A program made the position numbers and the translations under genes. Below the pieces are notes generated by a model, which worked only from the letters and a program-made list of their open reading frames with translations, had not been told where the DNA came from and searched no databases. This document shows, in pieces, positions 51,710 through 60,986 of a DNA stretch of 62,641 nucleotides. The DNA lies in NCBI RefSeq assembly GCF_003955665.1, contig NZ_RXHU01000110.1:403-63043 (forward strand), in the 5' to 3' direction. This stretch comes from Paenibacillus whitsoniae (lineage in GTDB: Bacteria; Bacillota; Bacilli; Paenibacillales; NBRC-103111). The stretch's first letter is position 1; every line of letters begins with the position of its first letter.

Positions 51710-53608
51710 TTACAGCCGAAAATCAATCCGCTCCTCATCTACCTCAATGATCGCCGATTCTCCTCGAGCACGGGACAAATAAACCTTCACTGTCCGCTGC
51801 TCCTGCAGCACCTCGATCCGCTCAACTTTCCAGCCTGCACCCTCTGGCATGCAAACCGTTGCTATCACAGCACGATCAGTAAAAGCCCCTTGGCAGACGA
51901 GCACCGGAATCGCCTGCTTCGATCCATAGGAGGCTGAACGCCAGCCCTCCTTGATTCTCAGCGTCACATCATGAAGCCCGGTGCTTCCCCAATGAAACCG
52001 GACCGACTCAGCGCCCGCCTGCACGAGCGCTTGCTTGCCCGCCTGCTGAGACTGATCAACATCCGCCCCCGCCGCAAGATGAAAAAGCTGCTCCGCCTGA
52101 TGCGTGCCCTCCCCGTCCAGCCAATCCACGAGCAGCAAAAACGGCACGTTCTTGCCCTTAACTAACCACCGGCGATGCATGACCGGATCAGTTAGACGAA
52201 GGTAGCCGTTATGCGAGGCGTCAACCAACTCCACCGCCTCATCATCGATGCGACGGTGCACTGTGACCTCCGCCTCTGTCGTCCCCCACTTTTGCGTAGC
52301 CACATAAGGCGTCTGATCCTCTTCATCGATAAGCACCGTATTGTGCCCAGCCGTGCCCTTAAAATAGCGCCGCCACGCCCCTTCCTGATACGTATACCGG
52401 CCGCAATCGCCGAAGATCAGCTGCCGCTTGTACATCCACTCCACATGCAGCGCGTCCGCATGTCCGTGGGCGCCGCCAAGCGGAGCCGCATCCAAGAAAA
52501 CATAGTTGTCTCGATCTCTGAGCGCATAATAGCCGGAATCGGGAAAATGCACCGAGGACAGCTGCCCGTCACGCGCAGCTTCCTCTACCTCTTCAAGCAG
52601 ACGCAGATACGCATCCTTCCCGAGCAGCCACAGCAGCGAATCGCTCATCTCGCCTTGCCGAACGATTCCCACGTCGCCGACAATCGCGCCGATGAAGCCC
52701 ACTTTCGCTGGCACATCCAGCGAACTGTCCGAATCCGCCAGCGGAAGCGATGTGCCATCCGGCCGGATCGTCGCCAGGCTGAACGCCACCATTTCGCGCA
52801 GCTTCGCTTCATAACGGGGCGGGAAGTCGCGTCCCGTCTGCTTCGCCAGCCAGAACGGCGTGCCGAACATTTCCAGCGAGCCGGTATGATAATGCGGCGT
52901 CAGTTCTTCCTGGATGCCATCAGGCCGAATCTGCTCTTGCAGACACAACAGCAGACGCTCTCTAGCGAGCTGCCTCCAATACGGTGCAGCGAGATGGTCT
53001 TCCAGGAACGTGCCGACCGTAAAAAGGCCTTGCATATGCATCGTCGCGTGATTGATCGTCGTCTCACCCAAATAACGCGATAAATACGCTGCTTGCTCGG
53101 CAAGGCTAGCCTCCAGCTCCTCCAAGAAGGCCAGCTCCAGCTCAGCGCTGTGGCACATCAGCATATAGCCCCAGACCCAGGACTGCACGCGCAAGCCGAC
53201 CTCAAGCAGACGCCATGGTCCCGGACGCTGAAAATAAACCGCCTCATCATAGGAGAGGTCGGTCGGCGCCGGATTTTGCCTGATCCAGGATCGGACATGC
53301 GCTTGAAACGTCTGCACACAGCGCTCATCCTTCGTAAGCAGATAGGCGATGCCAAGGTCGCGTAAATGCCAGTGACGATTCAAAATCCAGGTATATTCCA
53401 GATCCTCTGTGGGATTATACAGCCAATCCGGCGGACTTCCGTGCTCGACCCAGCGATCGGCGGCCATCGTGTAGGGAAGCTTGAATCTTCCCTGCCACGC
53501 ATTTTCCGCCGTCTCGATCACTTGCTGCACCCGCTCAGGGAAGCGCTGCCCAAACAAGACGGATGCTTCTTGCAACTGCTCGTTGGTTATATAAAAACGG
53601 GTCGCCAT
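51710..53608 (-). CDS. Heparinase II/III-family polysaccharide lyase
   Basis: The 632-residue protein has no signal peptide and so is probably cytoplasmic, acting on imported oligosaccharides. It has the (alpha/alpha) toroid N-terminus and a beta-sandwich C-terminus with GAHGHADALHVEW near 379-391. Candidate catalytic residues are N186/H187 in TTINHATMHMQG and Y240/H241 in EELTPHYHTG, in the positions used by PL12/PL15/PL17-type lyases. Such enzymes cleave uronic-acid-containing chains by beta-elimination. The gene is 8 nt after the second permease, so it belongs to the ABC operon, which implies the transported ligand is an unsaturated or intact uronate oligosaccharide. The exact substrate (alginate, heparin, rhamnogalacturonan) is not known. 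Confidence 0.9.
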   Translation of the reverse strand: MATRFYITNEQLQEASVLFGQRFPERVQQVIETAENAWQGRFKLPYTMAADRWVEHGSPPDWLYNPTEDLEYTWILNRHWHLRDLGIAYLLTKDERCVQTFQAHVRSWIRQNPAPTDLSYDEAVYFQRPGPWRLLEVGLRVQSWVWGYMLMCHSAELELAFLEELEASLAEQAAYLSRYLGETTINHATMHMQGLFTVGTFLEDHLAAPYWRQLARERLLLCLQEQIRPDGIQEELTPHYHTGSLEMFGTPFWLAKQTGRDFPPRYEAKLREMVAFSLATIRPDGTSLPLADSDSSLDVPAKVGFIGAIVGDVGIVRQGEMSDSLLWLLGKDAYLRLLEEVEEAARDGQLSSVHFPDSGYYALRDRDNYVFLDAAPLGGAHGHADALHVEWMYKRQLIFGDCGRYTYQEGAWRRYFKGTAGHNTVLIDEEDQTPYVATQKWGTTEAEVTVHRRIDDEAVELVDASHNGYLRLTDPVMHRRWLVKGKNVPFLLLVDWLDGEGTHQAEQLFHLAAGADVDQSQQAGKQALVQAGAESVRFHWGSTGLHDVTLRIKEGWRSASYGSKQAIPVLVCQGAFTDRAVIATVCMPEGAGWKVERIEVLQEQRTVKVYLSRARGESAIIEVDEERIDFRL

Positions 53609-53616
53609 CGGTCACA

Positions 53617-54516
53617 TCATCCTTTCACTGAACCTGATGTCACGCTGATGAACGACTTGTTCGCGAGCGCATAGACGACGAGGATCGGAATGATGGACAT
53701 ACATGCGCCTGCCATCATAATGTGCGTTTCAGCCGCAGCCGAAGTCCCGTAGCGCAAGCTCGCAAGCCCGACCGTCAGTGTCTGCAGCGTAGGCTTCGTC
53801 ATTGTGAACACGAGAGGCAGAATGTATTCGTTCCAAGCGTTCCGGAAGACGAAGAGCCCAGCAACACCAAGCCCCGGCGTCAACAGAGGCAATACGATCC
53901 GCCAGTAGATGCCATATACCGAGCAGCCGTCGATCATCGCCGCCTCGTCAAGCTCTTTTGGTATGCCTTTGAAAAAACCTATCAAGGTAAAAAACGTTGC
54001 CGCATGCCCGCTGATCAAAATGATGATCACGCCCCACAGCGACTTTTGCAGATTGAGATGCACCATCAGCTCAAATTGCGGGCGCAGCACCACAGCGCCG
54101 ATGGAAATGAACATTGTGGAAGCGAGCAGCGAGACGAAGAGCTTTTTCCCCGCAAACTCTCGCCGATCTACCGCATAAGCCGCCAAGGAAGCGACCAGCA
54201 AAGCGCCGACCGTCGTGACGGTCGCGACAAATAAGCTGTTGAACGTAAACTGCGCGAAATTCGCTCCCTTCCAAGCCTTCACATAGTTCTGGAACTGCCA
54301 GACCGACGGCCAGAACGTCGCGCCTGTCGTGACTTCCGCGTTCGTTTTGAAGGAACCTAGAACCGCCATCACGACCGGAAATAGCGTAAACAAAACGATA
54401 ATCAGCAGAAATGCCCACAACACAAGGCCCCCGGCAAGCTTGCCGATCCAGAGGGAGACGCTGCCCGGATGGGAAGCTGTTTTGCGTGTTGATATTGTAG
54501 TTGGTGCTGAATTCAT
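53617..54516 (-). CDS. Carbohydrate ABC transporter permease (MalG-like) of the lyase operon
   Basis: The 299-residue permease has about six helices and the EAA loop DEAAMIDGCSVYGIYWRIVLPLLTP near residues 190-214. The ATG at 54516 follows AGGAGG by 8 nt. It starts 12 nt after the upstream permease's stop, and the pair feeds from the binding protein at 55538-56962. Its C-terminus ends with TSGSVKG. The next gene is the uronate lyase. It belongs to the CUT1 importers, with the ATPase presumably shared and encoded elsewhere. Confidence 0.92.
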   Translation of the reverse strand: MNSAPTTISTRKTASHPGSVSLWIGKLAGGLVLWAFLLIIVLFTLFPVVMAVLGSFKTNAEVTTGATFWPSVWQFQNYVKAWKGANFAQFTFNSLFVATVTTVGALLVASLAAYAVDRREFAGKKLFVSLLASTMFISIGAVVLRPQFELMVHLNLQKSLWGVIIILISGHAATFFTLIGFFKGIPKELDEAAMIDGCSVYGIYWRIVLPLLTPGLGVAGLFVFRNAWNEYILPLVFTMTKPTLQTLTVGLASLRYGTSAAAETHIMMAGACMSIIPILVVYALANKSFISVTSGSVKG

Positions 54517-54528
54517 CCGTTGTTCCTC

Positions 54529-55431
54529 CTAGCCTTGTAAGTGGTTTAAGCGACGTGACATGTAGAAATAACCCAGCGTAACGGCGCCGACGATGAGGGC
54601 GGACACGAAGCCTACGGCACTGCCGTAACCGATCTGCTGCTGCACAGCCCCGCCTGCCGACGAAATCGGGAAGAACAGCTTATACACATACAGATACATA
54701 ACCTCTGTTTTGCCAATCGGACCGCCTTCCGTCAGCACCATGATGCTCTCATAGCCCTTGAGCGCCGCCGTAATCGCGAGCAGCACGATCATTTGAAGCA
54801 CGGTGCCGAGCATGGGAACCGTAATATAGACGAATTTCTGCCAACCGCTGGCGCCGTCGAGCGCAGCGCTTTCGTAGACGTCACGCGGAATATTTTGCAA
54901 ACCGGCGAGGAACAGCAGCATGTAATTGCCGATTGCCCCCCATACCGCAATAATAATCATGGTCAGCATAGCGAATTTCGTGCCCAGCCAATCAATATTC
55001 GAGGAGGCAATCCCGTATTTGACCAAATATTGATTCAGAATGCCGTTATACGAGTTGAAAATGACATAGAACACAACCGACATGACCGCAGTGGAAATGA
55101 CCGTCGGCAGAAAATAAATGGCGCGCAGCAGATTGCGGCCACGCAAGCTTTGATTCAAAATGACGGCCAGCACCAAGGAAATCGGCAGCGTCAGCGCGAT
55201 TTTGCCCCCTGCATAGACCAAGGTGTTGAGGACGGAATGCCAATAGACCTCATCTGTCGCCAAGCGCTTAAAGTTGTCAAAGCCGATAAACGTCATCTTG
55301 CCGTACCCCGGATAACTGTAGAACATATACCGCATCGCCCAAAGCAGCGGGTATATGCTGAGCACGAGTGTCAGTATCAGACTGGGAAACGTTAATACAT
55401 ACGGTGCCAAGGCATCCTTGCTTTTTCTCAT
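54529..55431 (-). CDS. Carbohydrate ABC transporter permease (MalF-like) of the lyase operon
   Basis: The start at 55431 (MRKSKDALAPYV) follows AAAGGAG by 7 nt; the longer frame adds eight residues. The 300-residue membrane protein has six helices and an EAA loop, YESAALDGASGWQKFVYITVPML, near residues 190-212. It is separated from the binding-protein gene by about 106 nt containing a strong hairpin. It forms a heterodimer with the next permease. It resembles lacF/ugpA-type members of CUT1. Confidence 0.92.
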   Translation of the reverse strand: MRKSKDALAPYVLTFPSLILTLVLSIYPLLWAMRYMFYSYPGYGKMTFIGFDNFKRLATDEVYWHSVLNTLVYAGGKIALTLPISLVLAVILNQSLRGRNLLRAIYFLPTVISTAVMSVVFYVIFNSYNGILNQYLVKYGIASSNIDWLGTKFAMLTMIIIAVWGAIGNYMLLFLAGLQNIPRDVYESAALDGASGWQKFVYITVPMLGTVLQMIVLLAITAALKGYESIMVLTEGGPIGKTEVMYLYVYKLFFPISSAGGAVQQQIGYGSAVGFVSALIVGAVTLGYFYMSRRLNHLQG

Positions 55432-55480
55432 GACGAAGCTCCTTTCCGAAGACACAATCTCTCTAGGATTTAATAATGAA

Positions 55481-55519
55481 AAGCCGCCCGTGCTCGCCTT
55501 ACGCTGAACCGGGCGGCTT
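55481..55519 (-). promoter_or_regulatory. Hairpin between binding-protein and permease genes of the second ABC operon
   Basis: AAGCCGCCCG/CGGGCGGCTT (10 bp) encloses a 19-nt loop. On the minus strand it is followed by TTCATT, so it is a weak attenuator. The same layout occurs in the first ABC operon (5334-5408). Confidence 0.6.
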
Positions 55520-55537
55520 CCTCATTCTGCCGTTACC

Positions 55538-56962
55538 CTATTTGACCATGCTGCCTTGCAACTTTTTCGCATCAAAATCCGGCATTGGTTTATTCGTGGT
55601 CGTTCCCGCTTGTCTGGCTTTATCGAGAGCGGCGTTATAACGGTCCGATAATTCGGTCATGAGTTTGTTCGCATCGCCGCCTTCCAAGATGTACTTCAGT
55701 GCGGTATCCCCAAGATTCTTGCCCTCCGGTGTTACGGCCGGTACTACTGGATACAATGCATCGTATTTGTTCGGAACGAAGAGATCCATATTCGGAAAGC
55801 TCGGCTTCTTGGCAACCGCGATGACATCTGGTACAGCCGAGATGCCCACGCTGTCTTCCTGATACGTTTTAAGCACATCCGGCGAATACATGTATTCCAG
55901 GAATTTATAAGCTTTCGCTTTAACCTGCGATTTCGAGCTGAGCGCCAGAAAGACTGTGGCGTTCAAGAACGGAGACGCGCCATTAATCGTGCCGTCAGCC
56001 GTCGGCACCGGCGCTGCGCTCCACTTGATTTTTGCGGGGAACTGGTTCTTGTAGACACCGGGTTCACTCGCGTGATTGATGTACATGCCGATCTTGCCCT
56101 CAGCAAATTGGGCGCGCAGCGGATCGATGTCCAGCAGTTCGAAGCCTGGGATCAAGCTGCCGTCCTGCTTCATTTTCCGCAGCGCTTCCAGCATCGGGAT
56201 TTGGCTGGTGAAGTCGAATTTACCCGTTTTGAAATTGAAGCCGGCTAGCATGCCCGTGCTTAGCGCGCTAATTGAATCAGCGGTTCTCGAGAAGCCTCCG
56301 TTGTTCTTGAAGCTGCCGGCAAAGCCATAAGCGCCGATGTCCTTGCCTGCAGCGGTAATTTTTTTCGCGTCTTCGACCAATTCATTTAACGTTTTTGGCG
56401 GTTCTGTGATGCCCGCTTTTTGGAACAAATCGACGTTGTAAATCAGCCGCCAGGTGATGCCGTAATTCGGCAGGGAGTAGATTTTGCCATCGATGCGATT
56501 GCCGTCGTCCACAATCAGCTTCTCAAATCTTTTCTTGAACTCCGGTGTCATGTAGCTGTCTAAGGATTCCAGATAGCCTTTTTTGACAAACTGCGCAAAG
56601 TTTCCGCCTGACGTCCTGATGATATCCGGTGCTTGATTGGAAGCGAACGCGACGTCGAGCGACTGCTCGTAATTGTCAGCCATAATCGTGACTTCGACTT
56701 CGATATTGTCTTTGTTCTCAGCGTTATACTTGGCGACTTCCGCCTTGATATGATCTGCTGCCCCGCGATCGTTCGTCCAGTAAGTAAGCTTGGTTTTGGC
56801 GCCTGTCGCTGCCGCAGGAGCAGCCGAAGCGTTCGCAGCCGGCGAGGCTGGAGCGGATGGAACCGGTGAACCTGAGGTTGTGTCCGACGCGCCGCTGCCG
56901 CAAGCGGATAACGTTGTCAGCAAAGCCGCCGACAGTAGAAGATGGAACGGTTTCTTTTGCAT
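55538..56962 (-). CDS. Extracellular sugar-binding lipoprotein of the lyase operon
   Basis: The 474-residue protein has a lipoprotein signal peptide with lipobox LSAC (C21) and a Ser/Pro/Ala-rich linker (about 22-54). The mature SBP_bac_1 domain follows. Segments such as YSLPNYGITWRLIYNVDLFQKAG and GKIGMYINHASEPG are typical. The ATG at 56962 follows GGGAGG. It would bind an oligosaccharide, probably uronate-containing given the neighbouring lyase, outside the membrane. A cre-like site lies 48 nt upstream. The preceding genes are the sensor kinase and regulator. Confidence 0.93.
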   Translation of the reverse strand: MQKKPFHLLLSAALLTTLSACGSGASDTTSGSPVPSAPASPAANASAAPAAATGAKTKLTYWTNDRGAADHIKAEVAKYNAENKDNIEVEVTIMADNYEQSLDVAFASNQAPDIIRTSGGNFAQFVKKGYLESLDSYMTPEFKKRFEKLIVDDGNRIDGKIYSLPNYGITWRLIYNVDLFQKAGITEPPKTLNELVEDAKKITAAGKDIGAYGFAGSFKNNGGFSRTADSISALSTGMLAGFNFKTGKFDFTSQIPMLEALRKMKQDGSLIPGFELLDIDPLRAQFAEGKIGMYINHASEPGVYKNQFPAKIKWSAAPVPTADGTINGASPFLNATVFLALSSKSQVKAKAYKFLEYMYSPDVLKTYQEDSVGISAVPDVIAVAKKPSFPNMDLFVPNKYDALYPVVPAVTPEGKNLGDTALKYILEGGDANKLMTELSDRYNAALDKARQAGTTTNKPMPDFDAKKLQGSMVK

Positions 56963-57009
56963 TGTTGAGGAGCCTCCCTTTTATATCGTGCCATTTGGTG
57001 ACACCCTAA

Positions 57010-57024
57010 GTGTAAGCGAATTCA
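57010..57024. promoter_or_regulatory. cre-like site upstream of the second binding-protein gene
   Basis: GTGTAAGCGAATTCA fits WTGNAANCGNWNNCW except at the first W. It lies 48 nt upstream of the binding-protein start, in the 106-nt gap after the regulator gene, so CcpA could control the transport and lyase part of the operon. Confidence 0.6.
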
Positions 57025-57068
57025 GAATGGATGAGAGGAGGGCAAAACAACTTTCGGAGAGGAAAATC

Positions 57069-58667
57069 TTACGGTCTATAGGCGCCTTTAAATTCGGACG
57101 GCGTCATGCCGGTATGCTTTTTGAACACGTCGGTAAAATAAGAACGGTCCTCATAGCCGAGCGCCGTTGCCACTTCCTGCACCTGCTTGTCCCCCAGCAG
57201 CATCTCCTTGGCTTTATCGATCCGCAGCCCGGTCATGTAATGAATGAGGGTTGTGCCTGTCACTTTTTTGAACAAATTGGCAAAATAGCTGGCGCTCAAA
57301 TACACATGCTTCGCGAGATCGTTCACGGTAACGTTTTTATCCAGATTCTCCTTCATAAACTGAATCGCTTGCGCGATCACCGAGTTCGCCTCTTCTTCTT
57401 TCTGCGCCTGTAAGAGCCGACAGCCTTCTTCCAAAAGTCTCGTCAACGCCTCGATCAGTTCCTGCTGCTTGAGCGGCTGCTCCAGCTGTAGCGTCTTCAG
57501 CCGGGCGGACAAACCGTCCATGGCCGAAACTGCGGTCAGCTTCTCTGCAAACAGGCGATACATGAGCAGCCCAAGCTCGCCGCAGACTTGAACAAAATAG
57601 CCCGGCGCAGCCCCGGCATAGCAATCGAGTATCGTTTGCAGCATCGGCAGCGCCTTCTCCTCATACCCCATGCGCAACAGGTTGAAGAGTTCTTTCTCCT
57701 GCTCGGCGCTATGCCGCTTTGGCTGATCGGGACGGGGCACAATCTCCTCGTAGCGAACAACACTGTTCCCGCCGGTATAAAAGTTAAACGACCGCGCCTC
57801 CGATGCTTGCTGGTACGCTATCGGCAGCTCTCGAATTGTAAGCGCCTCCGAGCTGACACCGATGGAAACCGTGTAGCGCGAGTAATTCCGCACATGCTCC
57901 CGGCACGCTTCAGCCAGCGCCGCCGCATCCTTTGGGGTATTCATCAGACAAATAAAACCATACAAGTGTTCTCGAAACACAACCGCCTTCGTATGCATCG
58001 AAAGGGTTTCCTCTAAAATATTTTTCACCGCGAATCGGGCAAGCTCTACCTCATGCATGGAAATCCCATCCATTTCTTTGTCCATTCCGTCCATTTCCAC
58101 GCAAAGCAGCGTCAACCGCTGGGGCTCCAGCTCCATCCGCAAGTAGTCCCAGCGCTCCTGCAGCATCGACTCACTCGCTGTATACCTCAGCAGCAGCTGC
58201 AAGTATTCCTGGCGAAGCAAAGGCATGCTTTCTTTGATCTGGCGCTCCATCTCGGCTTGCCGGGCATGCTCGGAACGATCCGCCAGCACTTGATCCCGCG
58301 CCTTGCGAACGACATCCTCCACCGCTTCTTTCAGAAACGGCTTGGCCAGGAAATCAAAGGCGCCGAGCCGGATCGCTTGCTGTGCATATTCAAAATCCGT
58401 ATACCCGCTGAGCAAAATGACCTTGCACGTTGGCAGCGCCGACATAATGGCCCGGGTCATCTCCAATCCGTCCATACGCGGCATGCGGATGTCGGTCAAG
58501 ACAATGTCCGGGCGAAGCTCCGTCACCAGCTCCACCCCCTCCTCGCCGTTGCCTGCCGAGCCCACGACCCGGACGCCGTGTATGTCTTCGTCAATTAAGC
58601 CTTCAATGCCCCGCACGACGCTCTTAATATCATCAATGACACAGAGTGTAATCGGTCTAATCTTCAT
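57069..58667 (-). CDS. Response regulator with AraC-type DNA-binding domain (YesN type)
   Basis: The 532-residue protein has a receiver domain (about 5-125) with D12/D13, phospho-acceptor D59 (VLTDIRM) and K109 in DFLAKPF, a long middle part and a C-terminal AraC helix-turn-helix (VNDLAKHVYLSASYFANLFKK and VQEVATALGYEDRSYFTDVFKK). It overlaps the kinase gene's stop by 4 nt (ATGA), so the two are coupled. It probably activates the downstream transporter, lyase and GH2 genes. The long middle region (about 140-410) is of the YesN-like unknown type. Confidence 0.92.
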   Translation of the reverse strand: MKIRPITLCVIDDIKSVVRGIEGLIDEDIHGVRVVGSAGNGEEGVELVTELRPDIVLTDIRMPRMDGLEMTRAIMSALPTCKVILLSGYTDFEYAQQAIRLGAFDFLAKPFLKEAVEDVVRKARDQVLADRSEHARQAEMERQIKESMPLLRQEYLQLLLRYTASESMLQERWDYLRMELEPQRLTLLCVEMDGMDKEMDGISMHEVELARFAVKNILEETLSMHTKAVVFREHLYGFICLMNTPKDAAALAEACREHVRNYSRYTVSIGVSSEALTIRELPIAYQQASEARSFNFYTGGNSVVRYEEIVPRPDQPKRHSAEQEKELFNLLRMGYEEKALPMLQTILDCYAGAAPGYFVQVCGELGLLMYRLFAEKLTAVSAMDGLSARLKTLQLEQPLKQQELIEALTRLLEEGCRLLQAQKEEEANSVIAQAIQFMKENLDKNVTVNDLAKHVYLSASYFANLFKKVTGTTLIHYMTGLRIDKAKEMLLGDKQVQEVATALGYEDRSYFTDVFKKHTGMTPSEFKGAYRP

Positions 58668-60421
58668 TGCTCCTGTTCCTCCTTCAGTGGAATGGTGATT
58701 CTAACGACCGTCGATTCGAACGGCACGCTCGACAGCTCCATCACTGCGCCCCCGCTGTAGTACAACTGCAAGCGGTTATACACATTGCGCAGCGCGTAGC
58801 CTTTAGGTCCGGACGCGTGAGTACGAAGCGACGCTTGCAGCTTCTCGGCGTCCATACCGGCGCCGTTGTCCTCCACGCGCAGCTGCAGTCTGCCTTCCTG
58901 TGTCGTGAGCGAGATTCGAATTTGTCCGCCGGAAGTCATATGCTCGAAACCGTGCAGCAGGCTATTCTCGACAATAGGCTGCAGCATTACCTTCATGATC
59001 GGAAGCGCCAGTAACGCATCGTCTTCAACCTCAATCTCAAATTCAAATAGATCTTCATAGCACAGTTGCTGAATCGTCAAATATTGCCGAACGTGGGAAA
59101 TTTCCTTCTCTACGGTCGTCATTTCATCCCCATTGTTCAAACCGAGTTTGAACAGCCGGGAAAGCGCGATCACCATGACTTTGGAACTCTCCGTTTCGCC
59201 GGTTTCCATTTTCCAAATAATCGTATTCAGCGTGTTGTAAAGAAAATGCGGGGAAATCTGCGCTTGCAGCGCCTTCGCCTCCGATTTGCGCTTCTCCTGC
59301 TCCGCCTGCTTCACCTCTTCTATCAGATCGGTGATTTCCATGAGCATGCTGTTAAATTTATGCCCAACCTGACTCACTTCATCCTGAAACAAGCTGGAGA
59401 AACGCACAGACAGATCGCTTCGTCCGACCCGGCTCATCAGCATCTGCAGATGGTACAGCGGCTTGAGCAAAATCGAAGAAAGCAAGTTGGACACCAGCAC
59501 CGCGATCAGAATGCACACCGCCATCGTCAGTACCGTCGCCCATTGAATCCAGTTCAGCTCCTTCAACAGTTCGGCGCGGGATTGCACGCTAAGCAGAAGC
59601 CAATCCGGATTGAACGTAACGCTGGCATAATTAATCAGATCGTTATGTCCCTTCACGTTCACATCAAAATGTCCCTGGCTCCCGCTCCCGATGTGCGCGT
59701 CGAGAAAAGCTTGATTATAGTAGGCCGGCAGCGGCGTCTGATTCATTAAAACGCTTTCAGATTTGCGATTTATCAAGTAGAAATGCTGCTCTTCCGGTTC
59801 CTTTAGCCGGTCGGTGAGAATGCTTTGAATTCCTTTCTCGTTCAGATTCACGACGAAATACAGATTCGGCGCATCGCTAATCGAGCGCATGACCAGCGAA
59901 ATGACTCGGTCTTTGCCTTGAAAAAGCAAGTCCTCATGGCCCTCCACCCAGAAAGGCTCCTTACTTTCTTTTGCTCGCGCATACAAGTCAGAGTCATAGA
60001 AGGAGAACGACTGGTTGCGGAAATAGCTGGCTGAATAAAACTCACCGATCGGCGTCGCGATATAGATCGACTCAATCGATGGCTCCGCGAGCTTAGCCTG
60101 GGTAAAGGAGGTATTCATCGCCGACATGTGTGCATAATAGCCGTCGGTTTTGCCTGCCGCTGCATCCTTTGCCATCTGCACAAACGGTTGGGAAATCATA
60201 ATATTCAGTACAGCCACGAGAATTTGCTTGGCCTTCTCATCCATGACGCGGGCCGACGTGTTTAAGTTGTCCTGGCTGAGCTGGAACGTGTTCCGCTCGA
60301 TCACGCCCGCGCTTATATAGTAAGAGAGCCCCCCTGTTACGCTAATGGATAGCGCGATCAGCAGCACGAAAGATACCCACATGCGCTTCTTAAGTGTAAG
60401 CTTGTACAGCATTGTCCTCAT
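58664..60421 (-). CDS. YesM-type sensor histidine kinase of the lyase operon
   Basis: The ATG at 60421 (MRTMLYKLTLKKRM) follows GGGGGTG by 6 nt; the longer frame to 60475 adds 18 residues without a ribosome-binding site. The 585-residue kinase has a first membrane helix at about 14-37, a dCache-like extracellular sensor (about 40-290), a second helix at about 296-316, a HAMP domain and a His_kinase/HATPase part. H392 in QAQISPHFLYNTLN is the phospho-acceptor; the N-box is IVENSLLHGFEH, the G1 box DNGAGM and the G2 box GYALRN. It heads the operon and couples with the regulator. Confidence 0.93.
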   Translation of the reverse strand: MRTMLYKLTLKKRMWVSFVLLIALSISVTGGLSYYISAGVIERNTFQLSQDNLNTSARVMDEKAKQILVAVLNIMISQPFVQMAKDAAAGKTDGYYAHMSAMNTSFTQAKLAEPSIESIYIATPIGEFYSASYFRNQSFSFYDSDLYARAKESKEPFWVEGHEDLLFQGKDRVISLVMRSISDAPNLYFVVNLNEKGIQSILTDRLKEPEEQHFYLINRKSESVLMNQTPLPAYYNQAFLDAHIGSGSQGHFDVNVKGHNDLINYASVTFNPDWLLLSVQSRAELLKELNWIQWATVLTMAVCILIAVLVSNLLSSILLKPLYHLQMLMSRVGRSDLSVRFSSLFQDEVSQVGHKFNSMLMEITDLIEEVKQAEQEKRKSEAKALQAQISPHFLYNTLNTIIWKMETGETESSKVMVIALSRLFKLGLNNGDEMTTVEKEISHVRQYLTIQQLCYEDLFEFEIEVEDDALLALPIMKVMLQPIVENSLLHGFEHMTSGGQIRISLTTQEGRLQLRVEDNGAGMDAEKLQASLRTHASGPKGYALRNVYNRLQLYYSGGAVMELSSVPFESTVVRITIPLKEEQEQ

Positions 60422-60638
60422 CTTTTGCACCCCCTGATGGCATTGTATCGCAAACCTTCTCTGGCGGCATCGCAAATTTTTGAAAATGTGTGCTACGCGG
60501 CTATCACCGCCTCCAAGGCGGCATCATCGTTGACGAATGACGATCGGAGCCTGCTTCGGCGAGACCTGGACTGCACGCTGAAAAAGCCCGCCGGCACATC
60601 GGTCAGATGGCTGGAGGGCTTGTCTAGCTGCGGTTATT

Positions 60639-60986
60639 CTACTCGGCATCCGGCTGCTGCTCTAGCGGCTCAAGTTCCTCGTCCGCCGCCTGGAACCGTT
60701 CAAGGGCTACGCGGCGCTCGTTATCGACGAGTGTCACGCCCTCGGCCTGCAAGAGAAATCGCTGGAGCTGCGCGGCTTCATCGTCCTGGATCGCAATCTC
60801 GCCCTGCGCGTTCACGATGCGATGCCACGGCAGGCCATGCTTGCTGCTCATCGCGTGCAAGATGCGTACCACCTGCCTCGCAGCGCGGGGGCTGCCAGCT
60901 ACACGGGCAACCTGCCCATATGTGGCAACTTTGCCTTCAGGAATGGCGCGCAGCACACCGATCACGCTTGCCGTGAACGGGTTCAT
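60639..60986 (-). CDS. Alkyltransferase-like protein (ATL), no active-site Cys
   Basis: The start at 60986 (MNPFTASVIGVLRAIPEGKV) overlaps the lactonase stop by 4 nt; the longer frame has no such link. The 115-residue protein is the DNA-binding domain of O6-alkylguanine-DNA alkyltransferases: a helix-turn-helix with ATYGQVARVAGSPRAARQVVRIL near 21-43 and the active-site motif, here GLPWHRIV with W54 in place of the reactive Cys of PCHR. Proteins with W (Atl1, YbaZ) recognise bulky O6-alkylguanines without removing the alkyl group and recruit nucleotide excision repair. An acidic tail ends the protein. Coupling to a lactonase is unexplained. Confidence 0.9.
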   Translation of the reverse strand: MNPFTASVIGVLRAIPEGKVATYGQVARVAGSPRAARQVVRILHAMSSKHGLPWHRIVNAQGEIAIQDDEAAQLQRFLLQAEGVTLVDNERRVALERFQAADEELEPLEQQPDAE

